Source: Pleomorphomonas carboxyditropha
Lineage (GTDB): Bacteria > Pseudomonadota > Alphaproteobacteria > Rhizobiales > Pleomorphomonadaceae
Length of the DNA: 64,000 bases
Reading direction: 5' to 3'
NCBI RefSeq assembly: GCF_002770725.1
Contig: NZ_NQVN01000004.1
Span: 186,001 to 250,000, forward strand
Shown here in pieces: positions 30,223-37,930 of this stretch (within the stretch, counting starts at the first letter, position 1; each line of letters opens with the position of its first letter). The notes beneath the pieces were generated by a model, which was not told the DNA's origin, searched no databases, and worked only from the letters and a program-made list of their open reading frames with translations. A program made the translations under genes and the position numbers.

Positions 30223-31211
30223 CCGAACCGTTGATCGTCGCCGTGCCGTCCAAGGGCCGGTTGCAGGAGCAGACGCTGGCCTTCTTCGAACGGGCCGGCC
30301 TGCCGATCCGCCAGGCGCGCGGCGCCCGCGACTATTTCGGCACCGTCGACGGGCTGACCGGTGTCGAGGTGCAGTTCCGCTCGGCCTCCGAGATCGCCCG
30401 CGAGATCGGCGCCGGCAACGTGCATCTCGCCGTCACCGGCATCGACCTGCTGCACGAGACGCTGGGCGGCGATGATGGCACCCGCGTCGTCGCCGAGGAG
30501 GCGCCGCACCCGGCCCATATCGTGACGCGGCTCGGCTTCGGCCGCGCCGACGTCGTCGTGGCGGTGCCGCAGGCCTGGCTCGACGTGCAGACCATGGCCG
30601 ATCTCGCCGACGTCGCCGCCCGCTTCCGCCTCAAGCACTACCGGCCGATGCGTGTCGCCACCAAGTACGTCGCCCTGACGCGGCGCTTCCTGACCGCCCA
30701 TGGCGTCCACGACTACCTGATCGTCGAAAGCCCCGGCGCCACCGAGGGCGCGCCGGCCGCCGGCACCGCCGAACTGATCGTCGACATCACCTCGACCGGA
30801 CAGACGCTGGTCGAGAACGGCCTGAAGATCGTCGACGACGGCGTCATCATGCGCTCGGAGGCGGCGCTGGCCGCCTCGCTCGCCGCGCCCTGGACGGAGG
30901 CGGCCCGCGCCGCCTGCCGGGGGATGCTGACCCGCATCGCCGCCGACGACCGGGCGCGGTCGGTGCGGCGCATCGACGCGGTCATGCAGCCGTCGTCGGT
31001 GCTGCCCGAGGAACTCCGGGCGCGCACCGACCTGACGCTCCTGTCGCTGCACGACGAGGGGCTCAGCCTTCTGGTGCCGAAGGCCCGCGCCCAGACCGAA
31101 GCCGAGGCGCTGATCGCCCGCGGCGCCACGACGGCGGTCGTCTCGTCGGTGGAATATGTGTTCGCGGCGAAGAACGCCCTCTACGAAAAGCTCGAGGCGA
31201 AGCTGGGGTGA
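30219..31211 (+). CDS. hisG: ATP phosphoribosyltransferase
   Basis: HisG, 330 residues, joining ATP and PRPP in the first histidine biosynthesis step. The N-terminal VAVPSKGRLQEQTLAFF, the FRSASEIAREI block and the family signature ELIVDITSTGQTLVENGLKI (EAIVDIVSTG-like PRPP site) are present. It is about 100 residues longer than the minimal catalytic HisG, although HisZ is present; the extra C-terminal part is beta/alpha and may be a regulatory domain. It is the last gene of the operon. Confidence 0.95.
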   Translation: MTEPLIVAVPSKGRLQEQTLAFFERAGLPIRQARGARDYFGTVDGLTGVEVQFRSASEIAREIGAGNVHLAVTGIDLLHETLGGDDGTRVVAEEAPHPAHIVTRLGFGRADVVVAVPQAWLDVQTMADLADVAARFRLKHYRPMRVATKYVALTRRFLTAHGVHDYLIVESPGATEGAPAAGTAELIVDITSTGQTLVENGLKIVDDGVIMRSEAALAASLAAPWTEAARAACRGMLTRIAADDRARSVRRIDAVMQPSSVLPEELRARTDLTLLSLHDEGLSLLVPKARAQTEAEALIARGATTAVVSSVEYVFAAKNALYEKLEAKLG

Positions 31212-31240
31212 AGGGTGGTCGGCGGCAAGCCGCATGACCA

Positions 31241-31347
31241 ATGCTAGATCGTCGTGCGTCCGAACGGACGCAAAGTGACGATCTAGCCTTTTGTTATTGC
31301 ATCGGATTTGCCGAAAACCGGATTCCACTTTTCGGTCCGATGCTCTA
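31241..31347. repeat. TAGAGCAT palindromic intergenic repeat, copy 2
   Basis: A double hairpin. Stem A is GCTAGATCGTC (31243-31253) with GACGATCTAGC (31277-31287) and an inner GCGTCCG/CGGACGC stem. Stem B is GCATCGGA (31299-31306) with TCCGATGC (31336-31343) and inner CCGAAAA/TTTTCGG. Read on the minus strand it begins TAGAGCATCGG and carries AAAAGTGGAATCCGG, a core common in Hyphomicrobiales. The TAG is the stop codon of the antitoxin gene. Confidence 0.85.
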
Positions 31348-31656
31348 GACGTGCGGCACGGCCTCGGAGATCGGTTGCACTGCCAAGCGCAAACCCATGG
31401 CTCGCAGAACTGCGCTGAGGCTGCGTAATTCCGGATTTCCCTTCTCCGAGAGGGTTCTATAAAGCTGCGTCGGATTCAATTCGGCCTCTCTCGCAACGGC
31501 CGATACGCCTCCGAAAGCCTTGGTCATCTGCCGCAGCGTCACCAGGAGTTCGCCATGGTCGCCATCGGCGAGGATCGCATCGAGCGTGGCGGCGGCCGTC
31601 GCCGGGTCCTCCCGGAACAGATCGGCCATTGCTTCATCATGGCTCAAGTCTTTCAT
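31345..31656 (-). CDS. HigA-like antitoxin (TIGR02684-type)
   Basis: Putative addiction-module antidote, 103 residues. The HTH reads GGVSAVAREAELNPTQLYRTLSE, followed by GNPELRSLSAVLRAMGLRLAVQP, the hallmark C-terminal block of this antidote family. The N-terminal half, DPATAAATLDAILADGDHGEL, is the toxin-binding part. It lies 13 bp behind the toxin gene on the same strand. Its stop codon is inside the palindromic repeat. It is expected to neutralise the toxin and to repress the shared promoter. Confidence 0.88.
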   Translation of the reverse strand: MKDLSHDEAMADLFREDPATAAATLDAILADGDHGELLVTLRQMTKAFGGVSAVAREAELNPTQLYRTLSEKGNPELRSLSAVLRAMGLRLAVQPISEAVPHV

Positions 31657-31669
31657 GGTTGTCGCTCCT

Positions 31670-31993
31670 TCACTCGGTCCGGCTTAGCCAGTCGCGCCAA
31701 CATCCGCATGCCCGATCGATGTCATTGTCTTGTGTTCGCTTGGAACCGCCGCACAAAAGCAGCATCACCGTTCTGCCCGATCGAGCGTAGTAGACCCGGT
31801 AACCGGGACCGACATCGATGCGCAACTCGTGCACGCCGTCGCGTAGCGGCTTGAAGTCGCCGAAATTGCCCTGTTCCAGCCGGTTCAGCCGCCGGATGAT
31901 CGCCGCCTTGGCCTGCATGTCCCGAAGCCCACGCAACCAAACAGCAATCAGGTCTTCGCCGTCACGGGTGAGATAATGCCGGACCTCATACAT
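31670..31993 (-). CDS. RelE/ParE-superfamily toxin (TIGR02683-type)
   Basis: Toxin of 107 residues, encoded before its antitoxin as in higBA-type modules. The fold signature is IRRLNRLEQGNFGDFKPLRDGVHELRID in several blocks, then GPGYRVYYARSGRTVMLLLCGGSK. Family members are ribosome-dependent mRNA interferases. The C-terminus RACGCWRDWLS is Cys/Trp-rich. Base composition is lower in GC than the flanking genes, consistent with recent transfer. There is no good ribosome site; the start codon overlaps an inverted repeat, so translation initiation may itself be controlled. Confidence 0.88.
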   Translation of the reverse strand: MYEVRHYLTRDGEDLIAVWLRGLRDMQAKAAIIRRLNRLEQGNFGDFKPLRDGVHELRIDVGPGYRVYYARSGRTVMLLLCGGSKRTQDNDIDRACGCWRDWLSRTE

Positions 31994-32020
31994 TTCATGT
32001 ATATTCGTTTATAAACGAAT
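31988..32020 (-). promoter_or_regulatory. Toxin-antitoxin operator with two palindromes
   Basis: ATACAT-TTC-ATGTAT (31988-32002) overlaps the toxin start codon. Immediately upstream, ATTCGTTTATAAACGAAT (32003-32020) is a perfect 18-bp palindrome containing TATAAA. The position over the promoter fits autoregulation by the antitoxin. Confidence 0.75.
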
Positions 32021-32083
32021 CCCCTGCAAGCTTTTTCGCTGAAAACGCGTGGGGTCCACTATTGCCTGGGGTAGCGTCGTCTC

Positions 32084-32704
32084 TCACCTCGGCCGGACGA
32101 AGACGGCCCGGTCCTTCTCGACGGCGGCGCGGATGTCGCAGCCTTCGAGGTGGTCGTTGACGAGGCCCATGGCCTGCATGAAGGCGTGGACGGTCGTCGG
32201 CCCGACGAAGCTCCAGCCCCGCTTCCTGAGTTCCTTGGAAAGCGCCGTCGATTCCGTGGTCTTCGGCTGGATGTCCTTCAGCGTGAAGACGGCCGGACGG
32301 CTGGCCGGATCGGGCTCGAAGCGCCAGATGAAGGCGGCGAGCGAGCCGGCTTCGGCCTGCAGGTCCAGCGCCCGGCGGGCGTTGTTGATGGTCGAGGCGA
32401 TCTTGCCGCGATGGCGGACGATGCCGGCGTCGTTCACCAGCCGCTCGACATCCGCGTCGGTGAAGGCGGCGACGGCCCGAATGTCGAAATCGGCGAAGGC
32501 GGCGCGGAAATTCTGGCGCTTCCTGAGGATGGTGATCCACGCCAGACCCGACTGGAAGCCCTCGAGGCAGAGCTTTTCGAAAAGGCGCCTGTCGTCGGCG
32601 ACCGGCCGGCCCCATTCCTCGTCGTGATAGCGGCGATAGAGCGGATCGCTGCCGGCCCAGAAGCAGCGGTTGACCCCGTCGTCGCCCGTGATGATGCCGT
32701 CCAT
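32084..32704 (-). CDS. tag: DNA-3-methyladenine glycosylase I
   Basis: Tag, 206 residues, excising 3-methyladenine from alkylated DNA. The N-terminal block CFWAGSDPLYRRYHDEEWG provides the zinc Cys and His, and the helix-hairpin-helix region is followed by GWSFVGPTTVHAFMQAMG and the second zinc pair in NDHLEGC. All four zinc ligands (Cys, His, His, Cys) appear present. It stands alone on the minus strand between the toxin-antitoxin pair and the second cheZ. Confidence 0.93.
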   Translation of the reverse strand: MDGIITGDDGVNRCFWAGSDPLYRRYHDEEWGRPVADDRRLFEKLCLEGFQSGLAWITILRKRQNFRAAFADFDIRAVAAFTDADVERLVNDAGIVRHRGKIASTINNARRALDLQAEAGSLAAFIWRFEPDPASRPAVFTLKDIQPKTTESTALSKELRKRGWSFVGPTTVHAFMQAMGLVNDHLEGCDIRAAVEKDRAVFVRPR

Positions 32705-32773
32705 GCCGCCGTCCCTCGCCAGAATGTGCCGGAGCGACCTTAGCGGCGACCGCCGCCGCGAACTGGCAGCAGC

Positions 32774-32803
32774 AAAAAGGCGGCCGGATGGGGTCCGGCC
32801 GCC
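32774..32803 (-). terminator. Terminator of the second cheZ
   Basis: Read on the minus strand, GGCGGCCGGA, loop CCCCA and TCCGGCCGCC make a 10-bp stem followed by TTTTTGC. It lies 27 bp beyond the cheZ stop. Confidence 0.88.
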
Positions 32804-32829
32804 GCGAAAATCGTCCTCTCCGGTCCGGA

Positions 32830-33534
32830 TCAGGCGAACAGCGCGTCGATGTCGTCCTGGGTGGCGCAATCGGCGGTCGGCAGCGCCGGCCCGTTGAGCA
32901 GCGCGGCGTCGCCGACGCGGCGCAGCGATTCGTCGGCCTCGATCGAATTGAACGCCTCCATGCCGCCCCAGATCTCCATCATGCGGTTGACCCGGTCCTC
33001 GATGAAGCGGAGGACGTTGACCACCTTGGTGATGCGCTGGCCGGTGAGGTCCTGGAAATTGCACGCCTCGTAGATGGCCAGTACGCGCTCCTGGATGTTG
33101 GCGGCCATTTCCTGCTGGTCGCCCTTGAGGTGGGCGACGAGATTGTTGGCGTCCTCGTCGATCCTCTCCACCGCCGACAGGATGTTCTCGGTGGCCTGCT
33201 CGGTGCCTTCCACCACGGCGCCGAGCTCGTCGGTGACGCGGCTCATGTCCTCGCCCTTGAAGCCGGAGACGTGCAGGCTGGCGATTTCCTGCTTGGTGCG
33301 GGAAATCGCTTCCTGGATGGTGTCCATCTCGGTCTTCAGCTTGTAGGCCTCGGTGAACTGCCTCTGGTAGTCGGCGATGATGTCCTTGCTGATCTCCTGC
33401 TGCGGCTTGACCAGCTTCTTGAGCTCGCCGAGCTCATGGAGGATCGCGTCGGCATGCAAGTCGCTTGTCGGTCCAGCCATCGCGCCGACGCCAAGCATAG
33501 CTTCAATACGATAAGCCTTGCGAGCCAACGCCAT
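32830..33534 (-). CDS. CheZ-like phosphatase (second copy)
   Basis: A 234-residue CheZ-family protein. It has a long helical region, then CNFQDLTGQRITKVVNVL, which holds the catalytic Asp-x-x-x-Gln, and the tail TQDDIDALFA for CheY binding. It is more basic and longer at the N-terminus than the copy at 9.8 kb, and it is not next to a cheY. The start has GAGGAG seven bases upstream. It may act on a different CheY or sit at a different cell location. Confidence 0.85.
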   Translation of the reverse strand: MALARKAYRIEAMLGVGAMAGPTSDLHADAILHELGELKKLVKPQQEISKDIIADYQRQFTEAYKLKTEMDTIQEAISRTKQEIASLHVSGFKGEDMSRVTDELGAVVEGTEQATENILSAVERIDEDANNLVAHLKGDQQEMAANIQERVLAIYEACNFQDLTGQRITKVVNVLRFIEDRVNRMMEIWGGMEAFNSIEADESLRRVGDAALLNGPALPTADCATQDDIDALFA

Positions 33535-33852
33535 ATTCTACTCCTCGCATCCGCGGTCGGGAAAACATCGCCGGGACCGGACGACGCCGCCGAGTGACCA
33601 ACTCTAGGGGCCGGGCGGTTAACAACGCGTATGCCGGAAACAATGACCGGCAAAATTTCCCACAGAGTTTCAGATAGTTGAGCCAATCGCCGATACGTTT
33701 CCTTAACCATGACGACAGATCGGTCGATTTGAATGGAAACAGGTCGCATCTCGTTCACCATTCCTAGAGCGGCCGCCCCTAGCTTTGTCCAAGGCGCGCG
33801 GGCGGCGAAGCCGTCGACCGCGCCCGGACATCCATCAACCGAGGTTCCACCG
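33535..33852. other. Intergenic region between cheZ-2 and the L,D-transpeptidase
   Basis: This 318 bp gap holds the divergent promoters. TGCCGG (33632-33637) and CCGGCA (33647-33652) form a small hairpin, and GTTAAC-like words occur at 33618 and 33701. An in-frame ATG at 33733 could extend the transpeptidase by 40 residues but has no ribosome site. Confidence 0.5.
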
Positions 33853-34560
33853 ATGAGAGCTGCCGCCTTGTTCCTCGCCGGGGTTGCCGCCGTCGTGATC
33901 ACGACGGGTTCGGCCGTCGCCCAGGCGGGTCGCTATCTTGCCCCACCGCCGGTCGTGCTGTCGCCCAATCTCACCGATCCCTGGGTGATGCAGCTCCAGC
34001 CCGGCAACGTGCCGATTTATGCGGCGCCGCAGGCGCGCAGCCCGCGCGCCTGGTCGGCGCCGGCGGAGCCCGAGGCAAAGGCGGCGCGCAAGGCCGATCC
34101 GCGCACGCGGCCGCTCGCGCCGGAGTTCCTGCCGCAGGAGGTCACCTACGACGGCCCGGCGGCGCCCGGCTCCATCGTCATCGATACGGTCAACCGCTTC
34201 CTGTACCTCGTCGAGACGGACGGCATGGCGCGTCGCTACGGCGTCGGCGTCGGACGGCCCGGATTCACCTGGGCGGGCGAGCACCGCATCACCCGCAAGG
34301 CCGAATGGCCCTCCTGGCACCCGCCGGCGGAGATGCGCAAGCGCCAGCCCGGCCTGCCGGTGATGATGGCCGGCGGGCCGAAGAACCCGCTCGGCGCCCG
34401 CGCCATGTATCTCGGCTCGACGCTCTACCGCATCCACGGCACGGCCGAGCCGTGGACCATCGGCCATGCCGTTTCCTCCGGCTGCATCCGGATGCGCAAC
34501 GAGGACGTAACCGATCTCTACGAGCGGGTGAAGGTCGGCACCCGCGTCATCGTGTTGTAG
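33853..34560 (+). CDS. L,D-transpeptidase, secreted (YkuD domain)
   Basis: A periplasmic peptidoglycan or lipoprotein cross-linking enzyme of 235 residues. The signal peptide is AALFLAGVAAVVITTGSAVA with cleavage near residue 24. The YkuD domain spans about 110-235, with IVIDTVNRFLYLVE and the catalytic stretch RIHGTAEPWTIG followed by SSGCIRM, giving the His and Cys pair. The linker is Ala/Pro/Arg-rich. GAGG lies eight bases before the ATG. A second, lipid-anchored paralogue lies 161 bp downstream. Confidence 0.92.
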   Translation: MRAAALFLAGVAAVVITTGSAVAQAGRYLAPPPVVLSPNLTDPWVMQLQPGNVPIYAAPQARSPRAWSAPAEPEAKAARKADPRTRPLAPEFLPQEVTYDGPAAPGSIVIDTVNRFLYLVETDGMARRYGVGVGRPGFTWAGEHRITRKAEWPSWHPPAEMRKRQPGLPVMMAGGPKNPLGARAMYLGSTLYRIHGTAEPWTIGHAVSSGCIRMRNEDVTDLYERVKVGTRVIVL

Positions 34561-34618
34561 CCGCCTCACCTCGGCCTTTTTTGCCCAAGAGCGGGCGGCA
34601 CGTACCCTTGTCGGCAAA

Positions 34619-34643
34619 GGCGGTCTCGACAGCCGAGACCGCC
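34619..34643 (+). terminator. Stem-loop between the two L,D-transpeptidase genes
   Basis: GGCGGTCTCG, loop ACAGC, CGAGACCGCC. This is a perfect 10-bp stem with only a weak T run after it, so it may be a terminator or an mRNA-processing hairpin. Confidence 0.55.
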
Positions 34644-34721
34644 AGCTTCTAGTTTCACGAAACTGTCGTGATTCGCCTTTGCTGCGCCGCCCGGCGGCGC
34701 GTCCACCCTTCAGGTTCCTCC

Positions 34722-35399
34722 ATGGTGAAACTTTCCGCCGTTCCGGCGCGTCCGCTGATGCCGGCGCTCGCTGCCGGCCTTGTCCTTGCCGCCTGTGTTG
34801 CCACGCCGCCGGTGGAGCCGCCGGTCGTCGAGACGCCCGTCGTCGAAGCGCCGGTCAAGCCGCTGTCCTATCTGCCCGACGACACCGCCGACGATCCGCG
34901 CGACCTCAACCTCGTCGGCGACCAGTTGCCGCCCGAGCCCTTCCGCCGGGCCGAGATCGACTATCCGACGGCCGAACCGCCGGGCACGGTGATCATCGAC
35001 ACCGGCGAGAAGCATCTCTACCTCGTGGAGGAGGACGGCAGGGCGCTCCGCTACAGCGTCGGCGTCGGCCGCGAGGGCTTTGCCTGGAAAGGCACGGTGG
35101 CGATCGGCAGCCGGCAGAAGTGGCCGCGCTGGTTCCCGCCCAAGGAGATGATCGCCCGCGAGGCGGCGCGCGGCCACAACATCCCCGAGATGATGGAAGG
35201 GCAGATCGGCAACCCGCTCGGCGCCCGCGCGCTCTATCTTTACGACGGCCCCAAGGATACGCTGTTCCGCATCCACGGCACCTTCGAGCCGAAGAGCATC
35301 GGCACCAACGCCTCGTCGGGCTGCATCCGCATGGCCAATGCCGACGTGATGGACCTCTACGAGCGCGTCGGGGTCGGCACGCGGGTGGTGGTGCGCTGA
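34722..35399 (+). CDS. L,D-transpeptidase lipoprotein (YkuD domain)
   Basis: A 225-residue L,D-transpeptidase anchored by lipid: the lipobox is LVLAAC with Cys25. A Pro-Val-Glu-rich tether (PPVEPPVVETPVVEAPVKP) spans the envelope to the YkuD domain (about 95-225), with IIDTGEKHLYLVEEDG and the active-site region FRIHGTFEPKSIG then ASSGCIRMANADV. It is about half identical by eye to the secreted enzyme upstream, suggesting duplication with a change of localisation. Confidence 0.92.
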   Translation: MVKLSAVPARPLMPALAAGLVLAACVATPPVEPPVVETPVVEAPVKPLSYLPDDTADDPRDLNLVGDQLPPEPFRRAEIDYPTAEPPGTVIIDTGEKHLYLVEEDGRALRYSVGVGREGFAWKGTVAIGSRQKWPRWFPPKEMIAREAARGHNIPEMMEGQIGNPLGARALYLYDGPKDTLFRIHGTFEPKSIGTNASSGCIRMANADVMDLYERVGVGTRVVVR

Positions 35400-35434
35400 A
35401 GCGACGGGCGCCCGGATACATCCGGGCCGCCTCT

Positions 35435-35767
35435 CTATAGTTGGCCGATCCGCTTGGTGTAGGCGTCCAGCACGCAGCCGCGCGGATCGCCGCTCTGGGC
35501 GCATTTCAGCATTTGCGCCCGCCAGGTGCGCTGCGAGGACTTGAGCTCGAGGACCCGATCGGCGCTGGCGCGGGCCATGGCCTGCGCGAAATCCCGGGCA
35601 AGACGCAGGTCGAGGTCGGCGAGCGCGTCGTCCCTGCAGATCATCTTCTCGACTTCCGCCCTGGCGCCCTCGCAGTCGAAACTGGGTTGAGCCGCCGTGG
35701 CCGGTAGCGCCAGCATCGCCAGAAAGACGATGGCAACGATGCCCGAACCTGCCGCCAACCCGCTCAT
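35435..35767 (-). CDS. Secreted LprI-like (DUF1311) protein
   Basis: A 110-residue exported protein. The signal peptide IVAIVFLAMLALPATAAQ is followed by the LprI N-terminal domain: FDCEGARAEVEKMICRDDAL, LDLRLARDFAQAM, QRTWRAQMLKC and GCVLDAYTKRIGQL, with four cysteines likely forming two disulfides. The domain occurs in lysozyme inhibitors and in many uncharacterised proteins. A GGGGGACGAG ribosome site sets the start. CCCGGA-TACA-TCCGGG (35411-35426) is a hairpin between it and the convergent transpeptidase. Confidence 0.85.
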   Translation of the reverse strand: MSGLAAGSGIVAIVFLAMLALPATAAQPSFDCEGARAEVEKMICRDDALADLDLRLARDFAQAMARASADRVLELKSSQRTWRAQMLKCAQSGDPRGCVLDAYTKRIGQL

Positions 35768-36145
35768 GCTCGTCCCCCTTCGTTGAACGACCGCTTCCGG
35801 TCGAAGCGCCGGCCTTGCGGCTCGGCAGCGACGCGTCGGTTCCTGCGAGATTAGCGCATGAGCCGGCCATCCGTCCATGGCCGCCCATATGGGCGGACAC
35901 CGTCGCCAGAGAACGCGGCAAAGGCGACGTTTTTGCGGGCGAAAGCGGACTTTTGAAAGCCGGCGGCGATTTTCGGGACGGTGCCGCCGGAAAGACACGG
36001 CCGCCATGCCGGCCGGCGATTGCGAAGATCGATCGTTGCGCGTATCACCTTGGCCGCGAAATAAATCGAGCGGGACCCTCATGACGCCGAAACCGTCCGG
36101 CGCCATGGTCCGCGCGGCCTTCGCATTCCGATGGTGGGGTAACCG
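35768..36145. other. Intergenic region between LprI-like and LysE genes
   Basis: This 378 bp gap between divergent genes contains a perfect 16-bp palindrome, CCGCCCATATGGGCGG (35881-35896). No credible gene was found. Short frames exist but have no ribosome sites or family features. Confidence 0.5.
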
Positions 36146-36760
36146 ATGCCGATCCTGACTCTCGTCTTCTACACCGGCGCCCTCGCCGTCGCGGCGGCCT
36201 CGCCCGGTCCCGGCATGACGGCGGTGGTGGCGCGGGCGCTCGGCGGCGGCTTCCGGGCCGGCATGACCTTCATCGTCGGCATCGTGTTCGGCGACCTGTT
36301 CTACCTGACGCTGGCCATCTTCGGCCTCGCCTCGCTGGCGCAGGAGTTCAACCTCGCCTTCCTGGTGATCCGCTACGTCGGCGCCGCCTATCTCCTCTAT
36401 CTCGCCTACAAGCTCTGGACGTCGCGCGCCGACCCGGCCGAGGTGGCGGCGAAGGTACGCTCGGAGAGCGCCTGGCGGACGGTGCTCGGCGGCTTCACGC
36501 TGACGCTCGGCAACCCGAAGACCATCGTCTTCTACATGGCGCTGCTGCCGTCGCTGATGCCGATCGAGACGATCACGCTTACCGGCTATCTGGAGCTGAT
36601 CGGCGTCTCCATCGCGACGCTGACCGCCGTCGGCGTGGTCTACGCGGCGGCGGCGGCCGGCGCGCGCGAGTTTTTCCGCAGCCCCAGGGCGATGCGGCGC
36701 CTCAACCGCACCGCCGGCGCCATGATGGCCGGCGCGGCGGCGGCGGTGGTCGCCCGGTAG
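36146..36760 (+). CDS. LysE/RhtB-family exporter
   Basis: An amino-acid or metabolite efflux protein of 204 residues with about five to six transmembrane helices. The family motif AAASPGPGMTAVVARAL lies near the N-terminus, and LTLGNPKTIVFYMALLPSL is the conserved central block. It is convergent with the LysR gene that follows, so the two are not a classic divergent regulator-target pair. The substrate cannot be told. Confidence 0.9.
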   Translation: MPILTLVFYTGALAVAAASPGPGMTAVVARALGGGFRAGMTFIVGIVFGDLFYLTLAIFGLASLAQEFNLAFLVIRYVGAAYLLYLAYKLWTSRADPAEVAAKVRSESAWRTVLGGFTLTLGNPKTIVFYMALLPSLMPIETITLTGYLELIGVSIATLTAVGVVYAAAAAGAREFFRSPRAMRRLNRTAGAMMAGAAAAVVAR

Positions 36761-36767
36761 GCGGATA

Positions 36768-37658
36768 TCACTCCGCGGCGAGGCTCATCGCCTGATCGGC
36801 GGCGAGGTTGCCGAGCGAGGTGACGATGTGCTTGGCGAGCGCGTCGTGGATGGGGCTCTTGGCGTGCTCGGCGCGCAAGAGGCCGATCTCGGCCGGTTCG
36901 AGCTCGGGGAATCCCTCGCGCAGGCCGAGGATGCGCATGTTGGCCTTGAGGGCGCTTTCCGGCAGCACCGACACGGCGAGCCCGGCCAGCACCGCGCCCG
37001 ACAGCGCCAGCGCGGCGCTGGAGATATAGGCGACGCGGAAGCGCCGGCCCTCGCGGTCGAGGGCGCGGACGACGTTGGCGCGCCAGCAGCAGTCGTCGGG
37101 GCCGAGGGCCAGCGGCACCGGATCGAGCTCGTGGACGCTGTGGTCGCGCGAGCCGACCCAGAACAGCGGCTCGCGGCGGATCACCTCGCCGCGCAGCGAA
37201 CCGTAATAGCCATGGTTGATGATGCCGAGGTCGAGCCGGCCGTCGCGGATCATGTCGGAGACCGTGACCGAGCGCTGGCACTCGACGGTGATCTCGATCA
37301 TCGGATTGATGCGCGAGAAGCCGGCCAGCACCGGCGGCAACAGCCGGTCGGCATAGTCGTCGGGAATGCCGAGACGAACCGAGCCGGTCAGGCCGGGATC
37401 CTCGAAGGCGGCCAGCGTCTCGTCGTTGAGGCGGATGAGGCGGCGCGCGTATTCGAGGAGACGCCGGCCGTCCTCGGTGAGCCGGCTCTGGCGGCCGTCG
37501 CGCGAGAAGATCGGCTTGCCGACGCGGTCTTCGAGGCGGCGCATCTGCATGGAGACCGCCGACTGGGTCTTGTGCACGACGTCGGCGGCGGCCGTGAACG
37601 AGCCGACCTCGGCGATGGCGACGAAGGTCCTGAGTTGATCAAGGTCGAGAACGTTCAT
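36768..37658 (-). CDS. LysR-family transcriptional regulator
   Basis: A 296-residue LysR regulator. The N-terminal winged HTH is LDQLRTFVAIAEVGSFTAAADVVHKTQSAVS and the effector domain begins near residue 90 (VRLGIPDDYADRLL). It is divergent from the DUF1127 gene pair, and LysR/DUF1127 neighbours recur in Hyphomicrobiales (VtlR/LsrB-like regulators are known to control small DUF1127 genes). The ATG at 37658 is preferred over a TTG three codons upstream. Palindromes in the shared gap are candidate binding sites. Confidence 0.9.
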   Translation of the reverse strand: MNVLDLDQLRTFVAIAEVGSFTAAADVVHKTQSAVSMQMRRLEDRVGKPIFSRDGRQSRLTEDGRRLLEYARRLIRLNDETLAAFEDPGLTGSVRLGIPDDYADRLLPPVLAGFSRINPMIEITVECQRSVTVSDMIRDGRLDLGIINHGYYGSLRGEVIRREPLFWVGSRDHSVHELDPVPLALGPDDCCWRANVVRALDREGRRFRVAYISSAALALSGAVLAGLAVSVLPESALKANMRILGLREGFPELEPAEIGLLRAEHAKSPIHDALAKHIVTSLGNLAADQAMSLAAE

Positions 37659-37930
37659 CTTCAACAATCCTGATGGATGGCCGATCGGTTTGGCTTTTAG
37701 AGATCTCCGCCGGTTTTCGGGTGGCGTCCCATCGCCCCGCGTGATCTCATGCTGTCAGGATGTTGATATCAAGTTCCGTCATGGAAAGCATCAAAAACAT
37801 GCGTTGGACTGATTGATAGCCCCATGAGATAAATCCACTATCGAAACACAGCGGCGGCATTCCCATCTCAGATATGCATTGCTGCCATGTTCTGCCCATC
37901 GGGCGGTTCAAGTTCGCTGGAGCCAAGACA
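37659..37930. promoter_or_regulatory. Divergent control region of LysR and DUF1127 genes
   Basis: This 272 bp region is AT-rich for this genome. TTGATATCAA (37763-37772) is a perfect palindrome. GATAG and CTATC form inverted arms further along, near 37815-37842. Either could be a LysR T-N11-A type site; no experiment is implied. Confidence 0.45.

Noticed and set aside
33733..33852. Upstream ATG that would extend the secreted L,D-transpeptidase
   Set aside because: No ribosome site, and the extension would bury the signal peptide inside the protein.
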